Of a stretch of 64,000 nt of DNA, positions 1 to 7,916 are shown piece after piece. Source of the DNA: Epsilonproteobacteria bacterium UBA4036 (GTDB taxonomy: Bacteria > Campylobacterota > Campylobacteria > Campylobacterales > Arcobacteraceae); assembly GCA_002382325.1 (NCBI GenBank), contig DGAG01000015.1:1-64000 (forward strand). Direction: 5' to 3'. The translations under genes and the position numbers were made by a program. Under the pieces are notes generated by a model. It saw nothing but the letters and a program-made list of their open reading frames with translations. It searched no databases and was not told the origin of the DNA. How positions within the stretch are numbered: position 1 is the first letter of the stretch; each line of letters starts with the position of its first letter.

Positions 1-1155
1 ATATACTCCTTTGTCAACCCAAGTGATGATATAATGACCGCAGAAGCACACAGTGAAGATGCCAGACCCATGACAACCTTTGAACAAACATGGGGAAGAT
101 TGATTATGTTTGGTATTGTCTTCTTGCTCTTTTACTTAGCTATTGCTAAAGGGTTTGAACCCTTGTTGCTTCTTCCTATTGCTTTTGGAGGATTGTTGGC
201 TAATATTCCTTTGGCTCAAATTGCAGGTGAACATGGAATGTTGGGCATTATCTATAATATGGGGATTGCTAATGGATTCTTTCCACTGTTAATCTTTATG
301 GGTGTGGGTGCAATGACAGACTTTACCCCACTTTTAGCTAACCCTAAATCTGCTATCTTAGGTGGTGCAGCTCAATTTGGTATCTTTGGTTCTTTAGTAG
401 GAGCTGTTGCGATTGGCTTTGACTTGCAAAGTGCTTCGGCGATTTCTATTATTGGTGGAGCAGATGGTCCTACGTCTATTTTTATTGCCAATAGACTTGC
501 CCCTGAACTGTTAGGAGCGATTGCTGTTGCAGCTTATTCATATATGGCATTGGTACCTGTTATTCAACCTCCAATTATGAAACTCTTAACCACTGAAGCT
601 GAACGAAAAATTAAAATGCCAAAACTGAGAAAAGTGCATAAATTAGAAAACCTTTTCTTGCCTATTTTAATTCTAATGTTAGCTGTACTGTTTTTACCTG
701 AATCAGCCCCTTTAATTGGAGCCTTTGCTTTTGGAAATTTCTTAAAACAATCCGGAGTTGTAGAAAGACTTTCCGATACCATGCAAAACTCTTTGATTAA
801 TATTGTAACCATTTTCCTAGGATTAGGTGTGGGGTCAAAACTTGCTGCAGATAAATTCTTAGTCTTAGATACCTTAGGTATTATGATTATTGGATTATTG
901 GCTTTTAGTGCAGGAACCGCTGCAGGAGTGATTATGGCAAAAATTATGAATAAGTTTAGTTCAGCTGAAAATCAAATCAATCCGTTAATTGGAGCAGCAG
1001 GAGTATCTGCTGTACCAATGGCTGCAAGAGTGGTAAGTAAAGTGGGACAAGAGTATGACCGTTCAAATATATTGTTAATGCATGCGATGGGTCCAAATGT
1101 TGCTGGTGTCATTGGTTCTGCTGTTGCCGCTGGTGTACTTTTATCAATTTTTTAA
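1..1155 (+). CDS. oadB: Sodium-translocating oxaloacetate decarboxylase beta subunit, 5' end cut by window
   Basis: Integral membrane beta subunit of the biotin-dependent, Na+-pumping oxaloacetate decarboxylase, which decarboxylates carboxybiotin and exports Na+. The reading frame is open from base 1, so the first visible ATG (34) is probably internal; the visible part is 373 residues from that Met, and family members are usually somewhat longer. The protein is almost wholly hydrophobic. The family core 'FEPLLLLPIAFGGLLANIP' lies near residues 41-59 and the diagnostic IIGGADGPTSIF segment, with the aspartate tied to Na+ translocation, near residue 140. The stop is 26 bp before pckA on the same strand; both products consume oxaloacetate, so co-transcription is likely. 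Alpha and gamma subunits would be expected upstream of the window. Confidence 0.93.
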   Translation: MYSFVNPSDDIMTAEAHSEDARPMTTFEQTWGRLIMFGIVFLLFYLAIAKGFEPLLLLPIAFGGLLANIPLAQIAGEHGMLGIIYNMGIANGFFPLLIFMGVGAMTDFTPLLANPKSAILGGAAQFGIFGSLVGAVAIGFDLQSASAISIIGGADGPTSIFIANRLAPELLGAIAVAAYSYMALVPVIQPPIMKLLTTEAERKIKMPKLRKVHKLENLFLPILILMLAVLFLPESAPLIGAFAFGNFLKQSGVVERLSDTMQNSLINIVTIFLGLGVGSKLAADKFLVLDTLGIMIIGLLAFSAGTAAGVIMAKIMNKFSSAENQINPLIGAAGVSAVPMAARVVSKVGQEYDRSNILLMHAMGPNVAGVIGSAVAAGVLLSIF

Positions 1156-1181
1156 TTAAATAAACAATAGGAAATATAAAT

Positions 1182-2759
1182 ATGTCTGAAATTAAAGACT
1201 CGCTTGGTTTACAGAACGTTAAAACCGTATACAGAAACTTAGATATAGATACATTAATTGAACACGCCATACAAAATGAAGGGGCAAAAGTCTCTTCAAC
1301 AGGTGCTTTAATGATAGATACTGGAATTTTTACGGGAAGAAGTCCAAAAGATAAGTTTTTTGTTAATCAAGATCCTTCCAATAAACATATCTCTTGGGGA
1401 GATGTCAATCGTGCCGTTGAGCCAAAAGTTTATGAAGAATTAGAAGCGACTGCAAAACAACAATTAAGTAATAAAGATATCTATATTACAGATGTATATT
1501 GCGGTGCCAGTTTAGATTCAAGAAGAAGTATTCGATTTATTACAGAAGTAGCTTGGCAAGCCAACTTCATTCAAAATATGTTTATTCTTCCAACCAAAGA
1601 AGAATTAGCAACATTTAAGCCCGATTTTACTGTTTATAATGCGTGTAAAACCATTGATAAATCCTATGTCAGTCATGGTTTACACTCTGAAGTATTTGTC
1701 GTATTCAATGTAGAAAAAAACACGTCAATCATTGGTGGAACTTGGTATGCAGGAGAAATGAAAAAAGGAATTTTTTCAATGATGAACTACTGGCTTCCTT
1801 TAGAAGGTAAACTTTCAATGCACTGTTCTGCTAACATTGGCAAAGATGGTGACACTGCATTGTTCTTTGGGCTTTCAGGAACGGGTAAAACCACACTTTC
1901 AACAGACCCAAACAGAGCCTTAATTGGTGATGATGAACACGGTTGGGATGACAAAGGTATTTTTAACTTTGAGGGAGGTTGTTATGCAAAAGTAATCAAC
2001 TTAGACCAATCAAGTGAACCCGAAATTTTTGGTGCCATTAAAAAAGGGGCTATTTTAGAAAATGTGGTTGCCAATGAGTTAGGAGAAGTTGATTTCACAG
2101 ATGGAAGCAAAACAGAAAATACTCGTGTATCATATCCAATTGACCATATTGAAAATCATACACCTGATATGACAGGAAATCATCCTAAAAATATTATTTT
2201 CTTAAGTGCTGATGCCTTTGGAGTTTTACCTCCTGTCTCAAAATTGACCAAAGAACAAGCCATGTACTATTTCTTAAGTGGCTATACCGCAAAAGTAGCG
2301 GGAACAGAAAGAGGTATTACTGAGCCTGTTGCAACATTTAGCTCATGCTTTGGTGAAGCTTTTTTACCTCTTCATCCAACCATTTATGCTGATTTGTTGG
2401 GACAAAAAATTGATAAACACCAAGTCAATGTTTACTTAGTCAATACCGGATGGACAGGCGGTCCTTATGGTGTAGGAAAACGAATGAGTATCAAAAATAC
2501 ACGAGCGTGCATCAATGCCATTTTAGATGGTTCAATTAACAATTCAGAGTTTGAAACTCTGCCTTATTTTAATTTAGCCATGCCAAAAACATTAGCTGGG
2601 GTTGATACCAATGTTCTAAACCCAAGAAACACATGGGAAAATAAAGCAGCTTATGATGAAAATGCTCAGAAATTAGCAAAAATGTATATTGAAAACTTTA
2701 AAAAATACTTAACGCTAGAAAGTGAATTTGACTTTACAGCAGCAGGTCCACAACTTTAA
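1182..2759 (+). CDS. pckA: Phosphoenolpyruvate carboxykinase (ATP)
   Basis: Cytosolic enzyme converting oxaloacetate and ATP to phosphoenolpyruvate, CO2 and ADP, the entry step of gluconeogenesis. At 525 residues it has the usual length of the ATP-dependent family. The kinase-1a P-loop GLSGTGKTT is at about 230-238, followed by the kinase-2 segment GDDEHGWDD near 250; the substrate-binding stretch FTGRSPKDKF is near residue 50. The ATG follows AGGAAATATAAAT, a modest ribosome binding site. It sits directly behind oadB and ends in a strong terminator at 2771-2801. The pairing suggests oxaloacetate is shared between Na+ pumping and gluconeogenesis; that is inference from context. Confidence 0.97.
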   Translation: MSEIKDSLGLQNVKTVYRNLDIDTLIEHAIQNEGAKVSSTGALMIDTGIFTGRSPKDKFFVNQDPSNKHISWGDVNRAVEPKVYEELEATAKQQLSNKDIYITDVYCGASLDSRRSIRFITEVAWQANFIQNMFILPTKEELATFKPDFTVYNACKTIDKSYVSHGLHSEVFVVFNVEKNTSIIGGTWYAGEMKKGIFSMMNYWLPLEGKLSMHCSANIGKDGDTALFFGLSGTGKTTLSTDPNRALIGDDEHGWDDKGIFNFEGGCYAKVINLDQSSEPEIFGAIKKGAILENVVANELGEVDFTDGSKTENTRVSYPIDHIENHTPDMTGNHPKNIIFLSADAFGVLPPVSKLTKEQAMYYFLSGYTAKVAGTERGITEPVATFSSCFGEAFLPLHPTIYADLLGQKIDKHQVNVYLVNTGWTGGPYGVGKRMSIKNTRACINAILDGSINNSEFETLPYFNLAMPKTLAGVDTNVLNPRNTWENKAAYDENAQKLAKMYIENFKKYLTLESEFDFTAAGPQL

Positions 2760-2770
2760 AAGACAAAAAA

Positions 2771-2803
2771 AGGAGAAGAACAATCGTTCTTCTCCTTTTT
2801 TTA
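2771..2803. terminator. Bidirectional intrinsic terminator between pckA and ribBA
   Basis: An 11-bp perfect stem (AGGAGAAGAAC, 2771-2781, with GTTCTTCTCCT, 2786-2796) closes a 4-nt AATC loop. It is followed by a T run on the + strand and preceded by an A run (2764-2770), which gives a U run on the other strand. It therefore can end both pckA and the convergent ribBA. Confidence 0.93.
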
Positions 2804-2821
2804 CGATTCAATTAAAAGCAT

Positions 2822-3853
2822 TTATCCTTCAATTTGTATCTCTTCAATAATTTCTAAGCCAAATCCATTTAAACCAATAAAAGAGTGTTTACCTCCACTT
2901 GAAAGCAATTTAATTTTTTTAATATTTAATGTATTTAAAATTTGAGCCCCAATTCCATAATCTTTTTGCGACTCTTTATGGCTCATTGATTCATTTAAAA
3001 AAATCAAAACACCCCCTTTTGCTTGCATAAAATTGATGGTTTTAAGCATGGAATTAAGTTTTTCATTATTTAAAAACAACTCAATATCGGGAATAATGGT
3101 ATGGAATTTAATATGCGTTGTTTCACACAGTTCATTAAAAAGAATCACCGTATGAACATTACCTAAATGGTCTTTAAACTCTTTTTTTAAACATTGGGTA
3201 TTAAAAAAGGCAAATGGTTCGCTGCTGATCTCTTCAACTAATGTTTCATGAGAAAGTCGATATTCCACCAAATCTGAGATAAAAATTTGTTTTAAATTAT
3301 GTTTATGTGCAAAAATGTCCAAATCGTCTCTTCGTGCCATGGTTCCATCTTCTTTCATTATTTCACAAATAACGGCTTCCCCATTAAGTCCTGCAAGTTT
3401 ACATAAATCCACTGAACCTTCGGTATGCCCTGTTCGAACCAATACACCACCATCTTTTGCAATCAAAGGGAAAATATGCCCTGGCTTAACCAACTCTTCG
3501 GCTTTAGAAATGGGATTGGCCAATATTTTAATCGTATCATCTCTTTCCCCTGCACTAATTCCTGTTGTTGCTGTTGCGGCATCAACAGAAACAGTAAAAG
3601 CCGTTTCATAGGAAGAAGTATTCGAAGAGACCATAGGATAAAGTTCAAGTTTTCTGGCAGTTGCCGTTGTAACAGAGACACAAATTAAACCTTTAGCATG
3701 AGTCGCCATAAAATTTACTTTTTGTGGAGTACTTAAAGGTGCTGCATAGACTAAATCACCTTCATTTTCTCTGTCTTCATCATCCAGCATAATAACCATA
3801 TTGCCTTTTTGAATCTCTTCTATTGCTTCTTTTACTCGTTGTATTGCTGTCAT
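2822..3853 (-). CDS. ribBA: 3,4-dihydroxy-2-butanone 4-phosphate synthase with degenerate GTP cyclohydrolase II-like C-terminal domain
   Basis: The N-terminal half (about 1-205) makes 3,4-dihydroxy-2-butanone 4-phosphate from ribulose 5-phosphate for riboflavin. It carries the RibB acidic loop DDEDRENEGD at 24-33 and the RTGHTEGSVDL segment near 142. The C-terminal half has the GTP cyclohydrolase II frame, including DYGIGAQIL near 301 and a GFGLEI-type end. However, the expected SECLTGD segment and CxC zinc ligands are absent between about 215 and 290, so this half is probably not catalytic. A separate functional ribA would then be needed elsewhere. Such decayed RibBA forms are known in Campylobacterota. 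The gene is monocistronic here; no FMN riboswitch is visible in the 110 bp upstream. Confidence 0.92.
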   Translation of the reverse strand: MTAIQRVKEAIEEIQKGNMVIMLDDEDRENEGDLVYAAPLSTPQKVNFMATHAKGLICVSVTTATARKLELYPMVSSNTSSYETAFTVSVDAATATTGISAGERDDTIKILANPISKAEELVKPGHIFPLIAKDGGVLVRTGHTEGSVDLCKLAGLNGEAVICEIMKEDGTMARRDDLDIFAHKHNLKQIFISDLVEYRLSHETLVEEISSEPFAFFNTQCLKKEFKDHLGNVHTVILFNELCETTHIKFHTIIPDIELFLNNEKLNSMLKTINFMQAKGGVLIFLNESMSHKESQKDYGIGAQILNTLNIKKIKLLSSGGKHSFIGLNGFGLEIIEEIQIEG

Positions 3854-3924
3854 TCATTATCTCTTTTTCTGTTTTATTTATAACTTTATTATAGCAGAAA
3901 TTTCAAAAATTCTTCTAAAAGGAC

Positions 3925-3953
3925 TTGACATTAAAATAATTTTTTACTATAAT
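3925..3953 (+). promoter_or_regulatory. Consensus sigma-70 promoter of the first tRNA cluster
   Basis: A perfect -35 TTGACA (3925-3930) and a perfect -10 TATAAT (3948-3953) are separated by exactly 17 bp. Transcription would start about 10 bp before tRNA-Gln. A full -35 box is unusual in this phylum, where promoters often lack a recognisable one; it fits strong stable-RNA expression. Confidence 0.85.
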
Positions 3954-3970
3954 TTCACCACTTAAAACGT

Positions 3971-4045
3971 TGGGGTATCGCCAAGTGGTAAGGCAACGGT
4001 TTTTGGTACCGTCATTCGCAGGTTCGAATCCTGCTACCCCATCCA
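3971..4045 (+). tRNA. tRNA-Gln (anticodon TTG), copy 1
   Basis: A 75-nt cloverleaf with acceptor TGGGGTA/TACCCCA, anticodon loop centred on TTG, T loop GGTTCGAATCC and genome-encoded CCA at 4043-4045. The sequence is identical to the second copy at 5153-5227. Confidence 0.97.
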
Positions 4046-4060
4046 CTTTTAATAACAAGA

Positions 4061-4137
<77 letters not shown>

Positions 4138-4157
4138 ATTAGATATGTGTGTCTTAT

Positions 4158-4234
4158 GTCAAGGTAGCTCAGCTGGCTAGAGCGCTGGTCTCATAAGCCG
4201 GAGGTCGAGAGTTCAAGTCTCTCTCTTGACACCA
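4158..4234 (+). tRNA. tRNA with CAT anticodon (elongator Met, or Ile2)
   Basis: A 77-nt tRNA with acceptor GTCAAGG/TCTTGAC (last pair G-U), anticodon loop CTCATAA and encoded CCA. It lacks the initiator C1-A72 mismatch. Whether it is elongator methionine or a lysidine-modified isoleucine tRNA cannot be settled by eye. Confidence 0.92.
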
Positions 4235-4285
4235 TATTTCTTCAATGTTTTGCATTTCATTGTTTAACATTCTAAAAGTCTTGTT

Positions 4286-4362
4286 GCTGGTGTAGCTCAG
4301 TTGGCTAGAGCAGCTGATTTGTAATCAGCAGGTCGGGGGTTCAAATCCCTTCACCAGCTCCA
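4286..4362 (+). tRNA. tRNA-Thr (anticodon TGT)
   Basis: A 77-nt tRNA with acceptor GCTGGTG/CACCAGC, anticodon stem-loop GCTGA-TTTGTAA-TCAGC giving anticodon TGT, and encoded CCA at 4360-4362. Confidence 0.96.
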
Positions 4363-4370
4363 TCACATGA

Positions 4371-4447
<77 letters not shown>

Positions 4448-4456
4448 AAAAATAAC

Positions 4457-4560
4457 AAAATGGCACCATACAAATTCACAAGCGAACGATAATCTAATCT
4501 CCTAAATTATATACTTGAAATACATTTGAATATTCTTTTAAAAGTGCCATTTTATTTTAT
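4457..4560 (+). terminator. Possible long-loop terminator after the first tRNA cluster
   Basis: Perfect 10-bp inverted arms AAAATGGCAC (4457-4466) and GTGCCATTTT (4544-4553) enclose about 77 bases, and the right arm runs into TATTTTATTTT. The arms and T-rich tail suit termination or a small stable RNA, but the long loop makes either call uncertain. Confidence 0.35.
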
Positions 4561-4597
4561 TTTCATTATAATATCGTTTTTATAAGCAAGGACAAGA

Positions 4598-4792
4598 ATG
4601 ACCACTCAAGAGATACAACAGTTTAAAGAAACGATTCAAGAGAGTATTTTGCCTCATATTATTCATATGAATGAACAACAAATTACCAACATTGTACGAA
4701 GTACTCCTAACATTTCTGATGCGTTTAAAAATATGCTTTTGGAGCAGTTATTTATACTCAAAGAAAAACAAAAAAAGAGTCCGATTAAATAG
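4598..4792 (+). CDS. Small hypothetical protein, 64 residues
   Basis: No family recognised. The sequence is hydrophilic and predicted mostly helical, with a glutamine/glutamate-rich start and a lysine-rich tail (KEKQKKSPIK). There is no signal peptide or membrane segment. Support for a real gene comes from a TATAAT box at 4567-4572 and an AAGGACAAGA ribosome binding site just before the ATG. It lies alone between a tRNA cluster and a convergent lipoprotein gene, so context gives no clue to its job. Confidence 0.6.
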   Translation: MTTQEIQQFKETIQESILPHIIHMNEQQITNIVRSTPNISDAFKNMLLEQLFILKEKQKKSPIK

Positions 4793-4801
4793 GACTTTTA
4801 A

Positions 4802-4981
4802 TTATTCTGTCGCTTTATGAACGGCTTCTTTAGTTGATTCCCAAGCTTTTGAAGTGCCCTCTTTGGTTGCTTCCCAGTTTTTTGACGTGTCTTCTTTGAC
4901 CCCTTCTAATGTTTTACTGCACCCTGAAAAAAATAAGCATGCCAGCAATGTAAGTGAAAATAAACTGAATAATGTTTTCAT
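4802..4981 (-). CDS. Small entericidin-like lipoprotein, 59 residues
   Basis: A short gene starting with ATG at 4981 behind a clear GAGGAGTTACT ribosome binding site. The product has a hydrophobic signal (about residues 4-19) ending in a lipobox FFSGC with the lipidated cysteine at 21. The mature peptide is small and charged, with two tandem 11-residue repeats, TSKNWEATKEG and TSKAWESTKEA, at about 32-53. Size, lipobox and Lys/Glu/Thr-rich amphipathic tail resemble entericidin EcnA/EcnB-type outer-membrane lipoproteins; the exact role is unknown. It is convergent with the 64-residue gene upstream. Confidence 0.75.
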   Translation of the reverse strand: MKTLFSLFSLTLLACLFFSGCSKTLEGVKEDTSKNWEATKEGTSKAWESTKEAVHKATE

Positions 4982-5115
4982 AGTAACTCCTCAAAATTAT
5001 TTCACAATTTTATAATAATTCGTCCAAATAAAGAATAAAATAATGATGCTATATAAATTTATAAAAAAACAATCATATACGTTATAATTTAATTATATGT
5101 TAAGAAATAATGCTT

Positions 5116-5121
5116 TATAAT
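5116..5121 (+). promoter_or_regulatory. -10 box ahead of the second tRNA cluster
   Basis: A perfect TATAAT 31 bp before tRNA-Gln copy 2, preceded by TGCT. No good -35 box is seen at 17 bp spacing, in contrast to the first cluster. Confidence 0.55.
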
Positions 5122-5152
5122 CCCGTCCACACAAAATATTACCGTGTGTTGT

Positions 5153-5227
5153 TGGGGTATCGCCAAGTGGTAAGGCAACGGTTTTTGGTACCGTCATTCG
5201 CAGGTTCGAATCCTGCTACCCCATCCA
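5153..5227 (+). tRNA. tRNA-Gln (anticodon TTG), copy 2
   Basis: Identical over all 75 nt to the copy at 3971-4045, with encoded CCA. It opens the second tRNA cluster. Confidence 0.97.
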
Positions 5228-5240
5228 TAAATATTCAGCT

Positions 5241-5325
5241 GGTGAGGTTGGAGAGTGGTCAAATCCTGCGGACTGTAAATCCGCCGCCTTAGGCTTCGAA
5301 GGTTCAAATCCTTCTCTCACCACCA
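5241..5325 (+). tRNA. tRNA-Tyr (anticodon GTA)
   Basis: An 85-nt class II tRNA with long variable arm; acceptor GGTGAGG/TCTCACC, anticodon loop ACTGTAAAT giving GTA, encoded CCA at 5323-5325. Confidence 0.96.
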
Positions 5326-5328
5326 TGT

Positions 5329-5404
5329 GGCTCGGTAGCTCAGTCGGTAGAGCAAAGGACTGAAAATCCTTGTGTCGACAGTTCGATTCTGTCTCGCGCC
5401 ACCA
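5329..5404 (+). tRNA. tRNA-Phe (anticodon GAA)
   Basis: A 76-nt tRNA three bases after tRNA-Tyr, with anticodon loop CTGAAAA and encoded CCA. The acceptor strands GGCTCGG and TCGCGCC pair except at position 4-69, where U faces C. The rest of the cloverleaf is intact. Confidence 0.94.
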
Positions 5405-5426
5405 TTTTTATTATTAAAATTAATAT

Positions 5427-5501
<75 letters not shown>

Positions 5502-5530
5502 TTAATTTTATACTCTTTTACTAACAAAGT

Positions 5531-5617
5531 GCGAGTGTGGCGGAACTGGTAGACGCGCGGGACTTAAAATCCCGTTCCCGTTTGGGAGTGTGAGTTCGAT
5601 TCTCACCATTCGCACCA
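5531..5617 (+). tRNA. tRNA-Leu (anticodon TAA)
   Basis: An 87-nt class II tRNA with long variable arm, anticodon stem-loop CGGGA-CTTAAAA-TCCCG, acceptor GCGAGTG/CATTCGC and encoded CCA. Last of the second cluster, 43 bp before the FliK-like gene. Confidence 0.96.
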
Positions 5618-5660
5618 CTTTGATTATCCATTTCTTACAACTTTATGTTATACTTTTTAA

Positions 5661-7592
5661 ATGGAAATTACCAATAATAATCTGCTTAATATTCTTTTAC
5701 CCAATGATAATAAAGTCATTAAAGAGGCATTAAAACAAGCCGATTTAAACCAGCTGGCTGATTCTTCAAAAAATCGTTCCGTTCAACATATATTAGCCAA
5801 TTTTTTTAATGACCTTACACAAGGAACAAAATCGAATGAAACCATTGTAAACTTACTTAAAAATGCCAACATTTTTAAAGAACTGACCCCTTTTTCTAAA
5901 GAGATACAATCTCTTTCAGAGTTGATTAAGAATGAACCTAAACTCAACACATTTCAATCAAAACTGGATAATTTTATGCTTAATATTACTCAGTTAGATG
6001 AAAACAATTTAAAAACGCAAATCAATAATTCGGGTATTTTTTTAGAATCAAAACTAAACACTGCATTAGGCAACTTATCGCAAACCATTACCTCTACGCT
6101 TTTAGAACTCAAACAAGCCTTACTTAATACTCCCAATGTCGATTCAAGCAATGCCCTTAAACTGATTGATTCCATTTTAAGCCAAGCCAATAGTTCAAAC
6201 CCAACAAAAATGTTTGTTGAACTCAAAGAGCTATTAACAACGCTAAAAAACATGATGGCAAATCTTGAAATACCCAATAATCAAACAAATAACATCGTAC
6301 AAAGCATTCAAAAATTAGAAACTCTTTTTAATAAAGAAATCCTCAATAATCCATCGTTAATCAATGCTTCAAATCAGAATATTAAACCCGAAGTTGCCAA
6401 TGAGCTTAAATCAATTTTTTCACAACTGCAAACGTATTTCAATGCAACCAATACTCAAGCCAACAAAGAGTTAACTGCTCTTTTAGACAAATTAATTCAA
6501 ACTCAAAATATGGCACAAAATCCCAATTTTATCCATGACAGTAAAATGCTTCTTACCGAACTGAAGCAACTTCCACAAATGCAAGCTGCTATGGCGTATA
6601 ACTTACAAAGTAATCACGTTACCGTGTTGACAACACAACTTGAAAATATTATCAATAAACTCTCTTTTGAACAAGCTCAAACACTTAATACCCCAACAAT
6701 TAAAAACACTCCTTTACTGCCTATGGATGTTGCTCAAAACGTTAAAAATATTTTAAATGAGTTGCAAAAAGCATTGTCAACTTTTAGTTCCACACATACA
6801 AATACCGCTTCGTTAATGCAACAAATCGATCAAATTCTTTTGCCACAAAATTTTTCATCTCCACAAACACTTTTAAACAATTTGCAGCAACTGCTGACCC
6901 AACTGCATACGACTGAACCCTTTGGAAGTGCATTAAACAACAGTGCCCAAACCAAAGAGTTGATTAATATTATCAATCGTTTTGAAACAATTGTTACCAA
7001 AGAGGTTCTAAATAATCCTTTGTTTAATGCCCCACAAAATATCCCAAATCTTTTAAAAGAAGATATCTCCCATGACATGAAAGCCGTACTCTTACAGCTA
7101 CAAAAAGAGGTGAGTTCTGGTGTACAAACTCAAAACACTCAAGAGATGCTAAAAACCATTGACAGACTTCTTGTTCAAATCGATTACAATCAACTTCTTA
7201 GTTTAACCTCCCATACCAATACACTTTATTTGCCTTTTTTATGGGATTTACTCGAAGAAGGTACTATCAGTACAGCAAAAACAAATAAAGAGAAGTTTTA
7301 TTGTCAAATTAATTTAAAACTTAAAGAGCATGGAAAACTTGATTTACTGGTTGCTGTGTACGATGACAATATTGAAATTACGATGTACGCACAACAAGAA
7401 GCTTTTAAAAAACAGTTACAATCTAACTTATCCCTGTTAAGAAAAAACCTAAGTTCAGTGGGATTAACTCCTCTTAGTATTCAATTGTATGATTTAAAAG
7501 AATCCAACGAACATCCTAAGGCAAAAGAAGAGTTTTCTTTTGTCAATGAATATGCCAAAGATCTTGATTTTGGAATTAATATAAGGGTATAA
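5661..7592 (+). CDS. FliK-like flagellar protein with C-terminal hook-length-control-type domain
   Basis: A 643-residue protein without signal peptide or membrane helix. Residues 1-525 are Asn/Gln/Leu-rich and helical, with an internal repeat: the segment around 220-265 (LETLFNKEILNNP, then ELKSIFSQLQ) recurs around 437-480 (FETIVTKEVLNNP, then DMKAVLLQLQ). The last 110 residues resemble the FliK/Flg_hook domain (LKEHGKLDLLVAVYDDNIEI, then LRKNLSSVGLTPLSI). It is followed with no gap by fhlB, the FlhB-switch-like partner, which supports a role in type III export substrate switching, but true FliK may lie elsewhere. The ATG lacks an SD and a TATACT box ends 6 nt before it, so the mRNA may be leaderless. 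Confidence 0.65.
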   Translation: MEITNNNLLNILLPNDNKVIKEALKQADLNQLADSSKNRSVQHILANFFNDLTQGTKSNETIVNLLKNANIFKELTPFSKEIQSLSELIKNEPKLNTFQSKLDNFMLNITQLDENNLKTQINNSGIFLESKLNTALGNLSQTITSTLLELKQALLNTPNVDSSNALKLIDSILSQANSSNPTKMFVELKELLTTLKNMMANLEIPNNQTNNIVQSIQKLETLFNKEILNNPSLINASNQNIKPEVANELKSIFSQLQTYFNATNTQANKELTALLDKLIQTQNMAQNPNFIHDSKMLLTELKQLPQMQAAMAYNLQSNHVTVLTTQLENIINKLSFEQAQTLNTPTIKNTPLLPMDVAQNVKNILNELQKALSTFSSTHTNTASLMQQIDQILLPQNFSSPQTLLNNLQQLLTQLHTTEPFGSALNNSAQTKELINIINRFETIVTKEVLNNPLFNAPQNIPNLLKEDISHDMKAVLLQLQKEVSSGVQTQNTQEMLKTIDRLLVQIDYNQLLSLTSHTNTLYLPFLWDLLEEGTISTAKTNKEKFYCQINLKLKEHGKLDLLVAVYDDNIEITMYAQQEAFKKQLQSNLSLLRKNLSSVGLTPLSIQLYDLKESNEHPKAKEEFSFVNEYAKDLDFGINIRV

Positions 7593-7871
7593 ATGGATTA
7601 TAAAGACGAAAACATTATCCCTAAAGCCGTGGCTTTAAAATATGACCAAACCGTCGATAATGCACCAAAAGTTACAGCAACAGGCAAAGGAGATATTGCC
7701 AAAAATATTATTAAAATTGCTCAAGAAAATGATATTCCCATTAAAAAAGATGAAGATTTAATTGAACTGTTAAGTCAAATTGACATTGACAAAGAGATTC
7801 CCCCTGCCATGTATAAAGCTGTTGCAGAAATTTTTACTTTTATTTACGCCATGACCAAAAAAGAGCCTTAA
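7593..7871 (+). CDS. fhlB: FlhB C-terminal-domain-like protein (FhlB/FlhX)
   Basis: A 92-residue cytosolic protein matching only the C-terminal cytoplasmic domain of FlhB, the export switch of the flagellar type III apparatus. It shows KAVALKYDQT near 12, APKVTATGKGDIAKNII near 24-40 and the EIPPAMYKAVAEIFTFIY end. The self-cleaving NPTH motif is not present; homology begins just after it, as in other free FhlB/FlhX proteins that can stand in for cleaved FlhB. The start ATG directly abuts the stop of the FliK-like gene, with AAGGG as ribosome binding site, so the two are translationally coupled. Confidence 0.9.
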   Translation: MDYKDENIIPKAVALKYDQTVDNAPKVTATGKGDIAKNIIKIAQENDIPIKKDEDLIELLSQIDIDKEIPPAMYKAVAEIFTFIYAMTKKEP

Positions 7872-7916
7872 GAATAGTTATACTATAATCTCTTTTAAAA
7901 ATGGGGTTTGTATAAA

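Noticed and set aside
3315..3688. Two overlapping + strand frames inside ribBA
   Set aside because: Antisense to the conserved RibB domain; no independent support.
3854..3924. FMN riboswitch ahead of ribBA
   Set aside because: The conserved RFN-element sequences are not present and the gap is too short once the tRNA promoter is accounted for.
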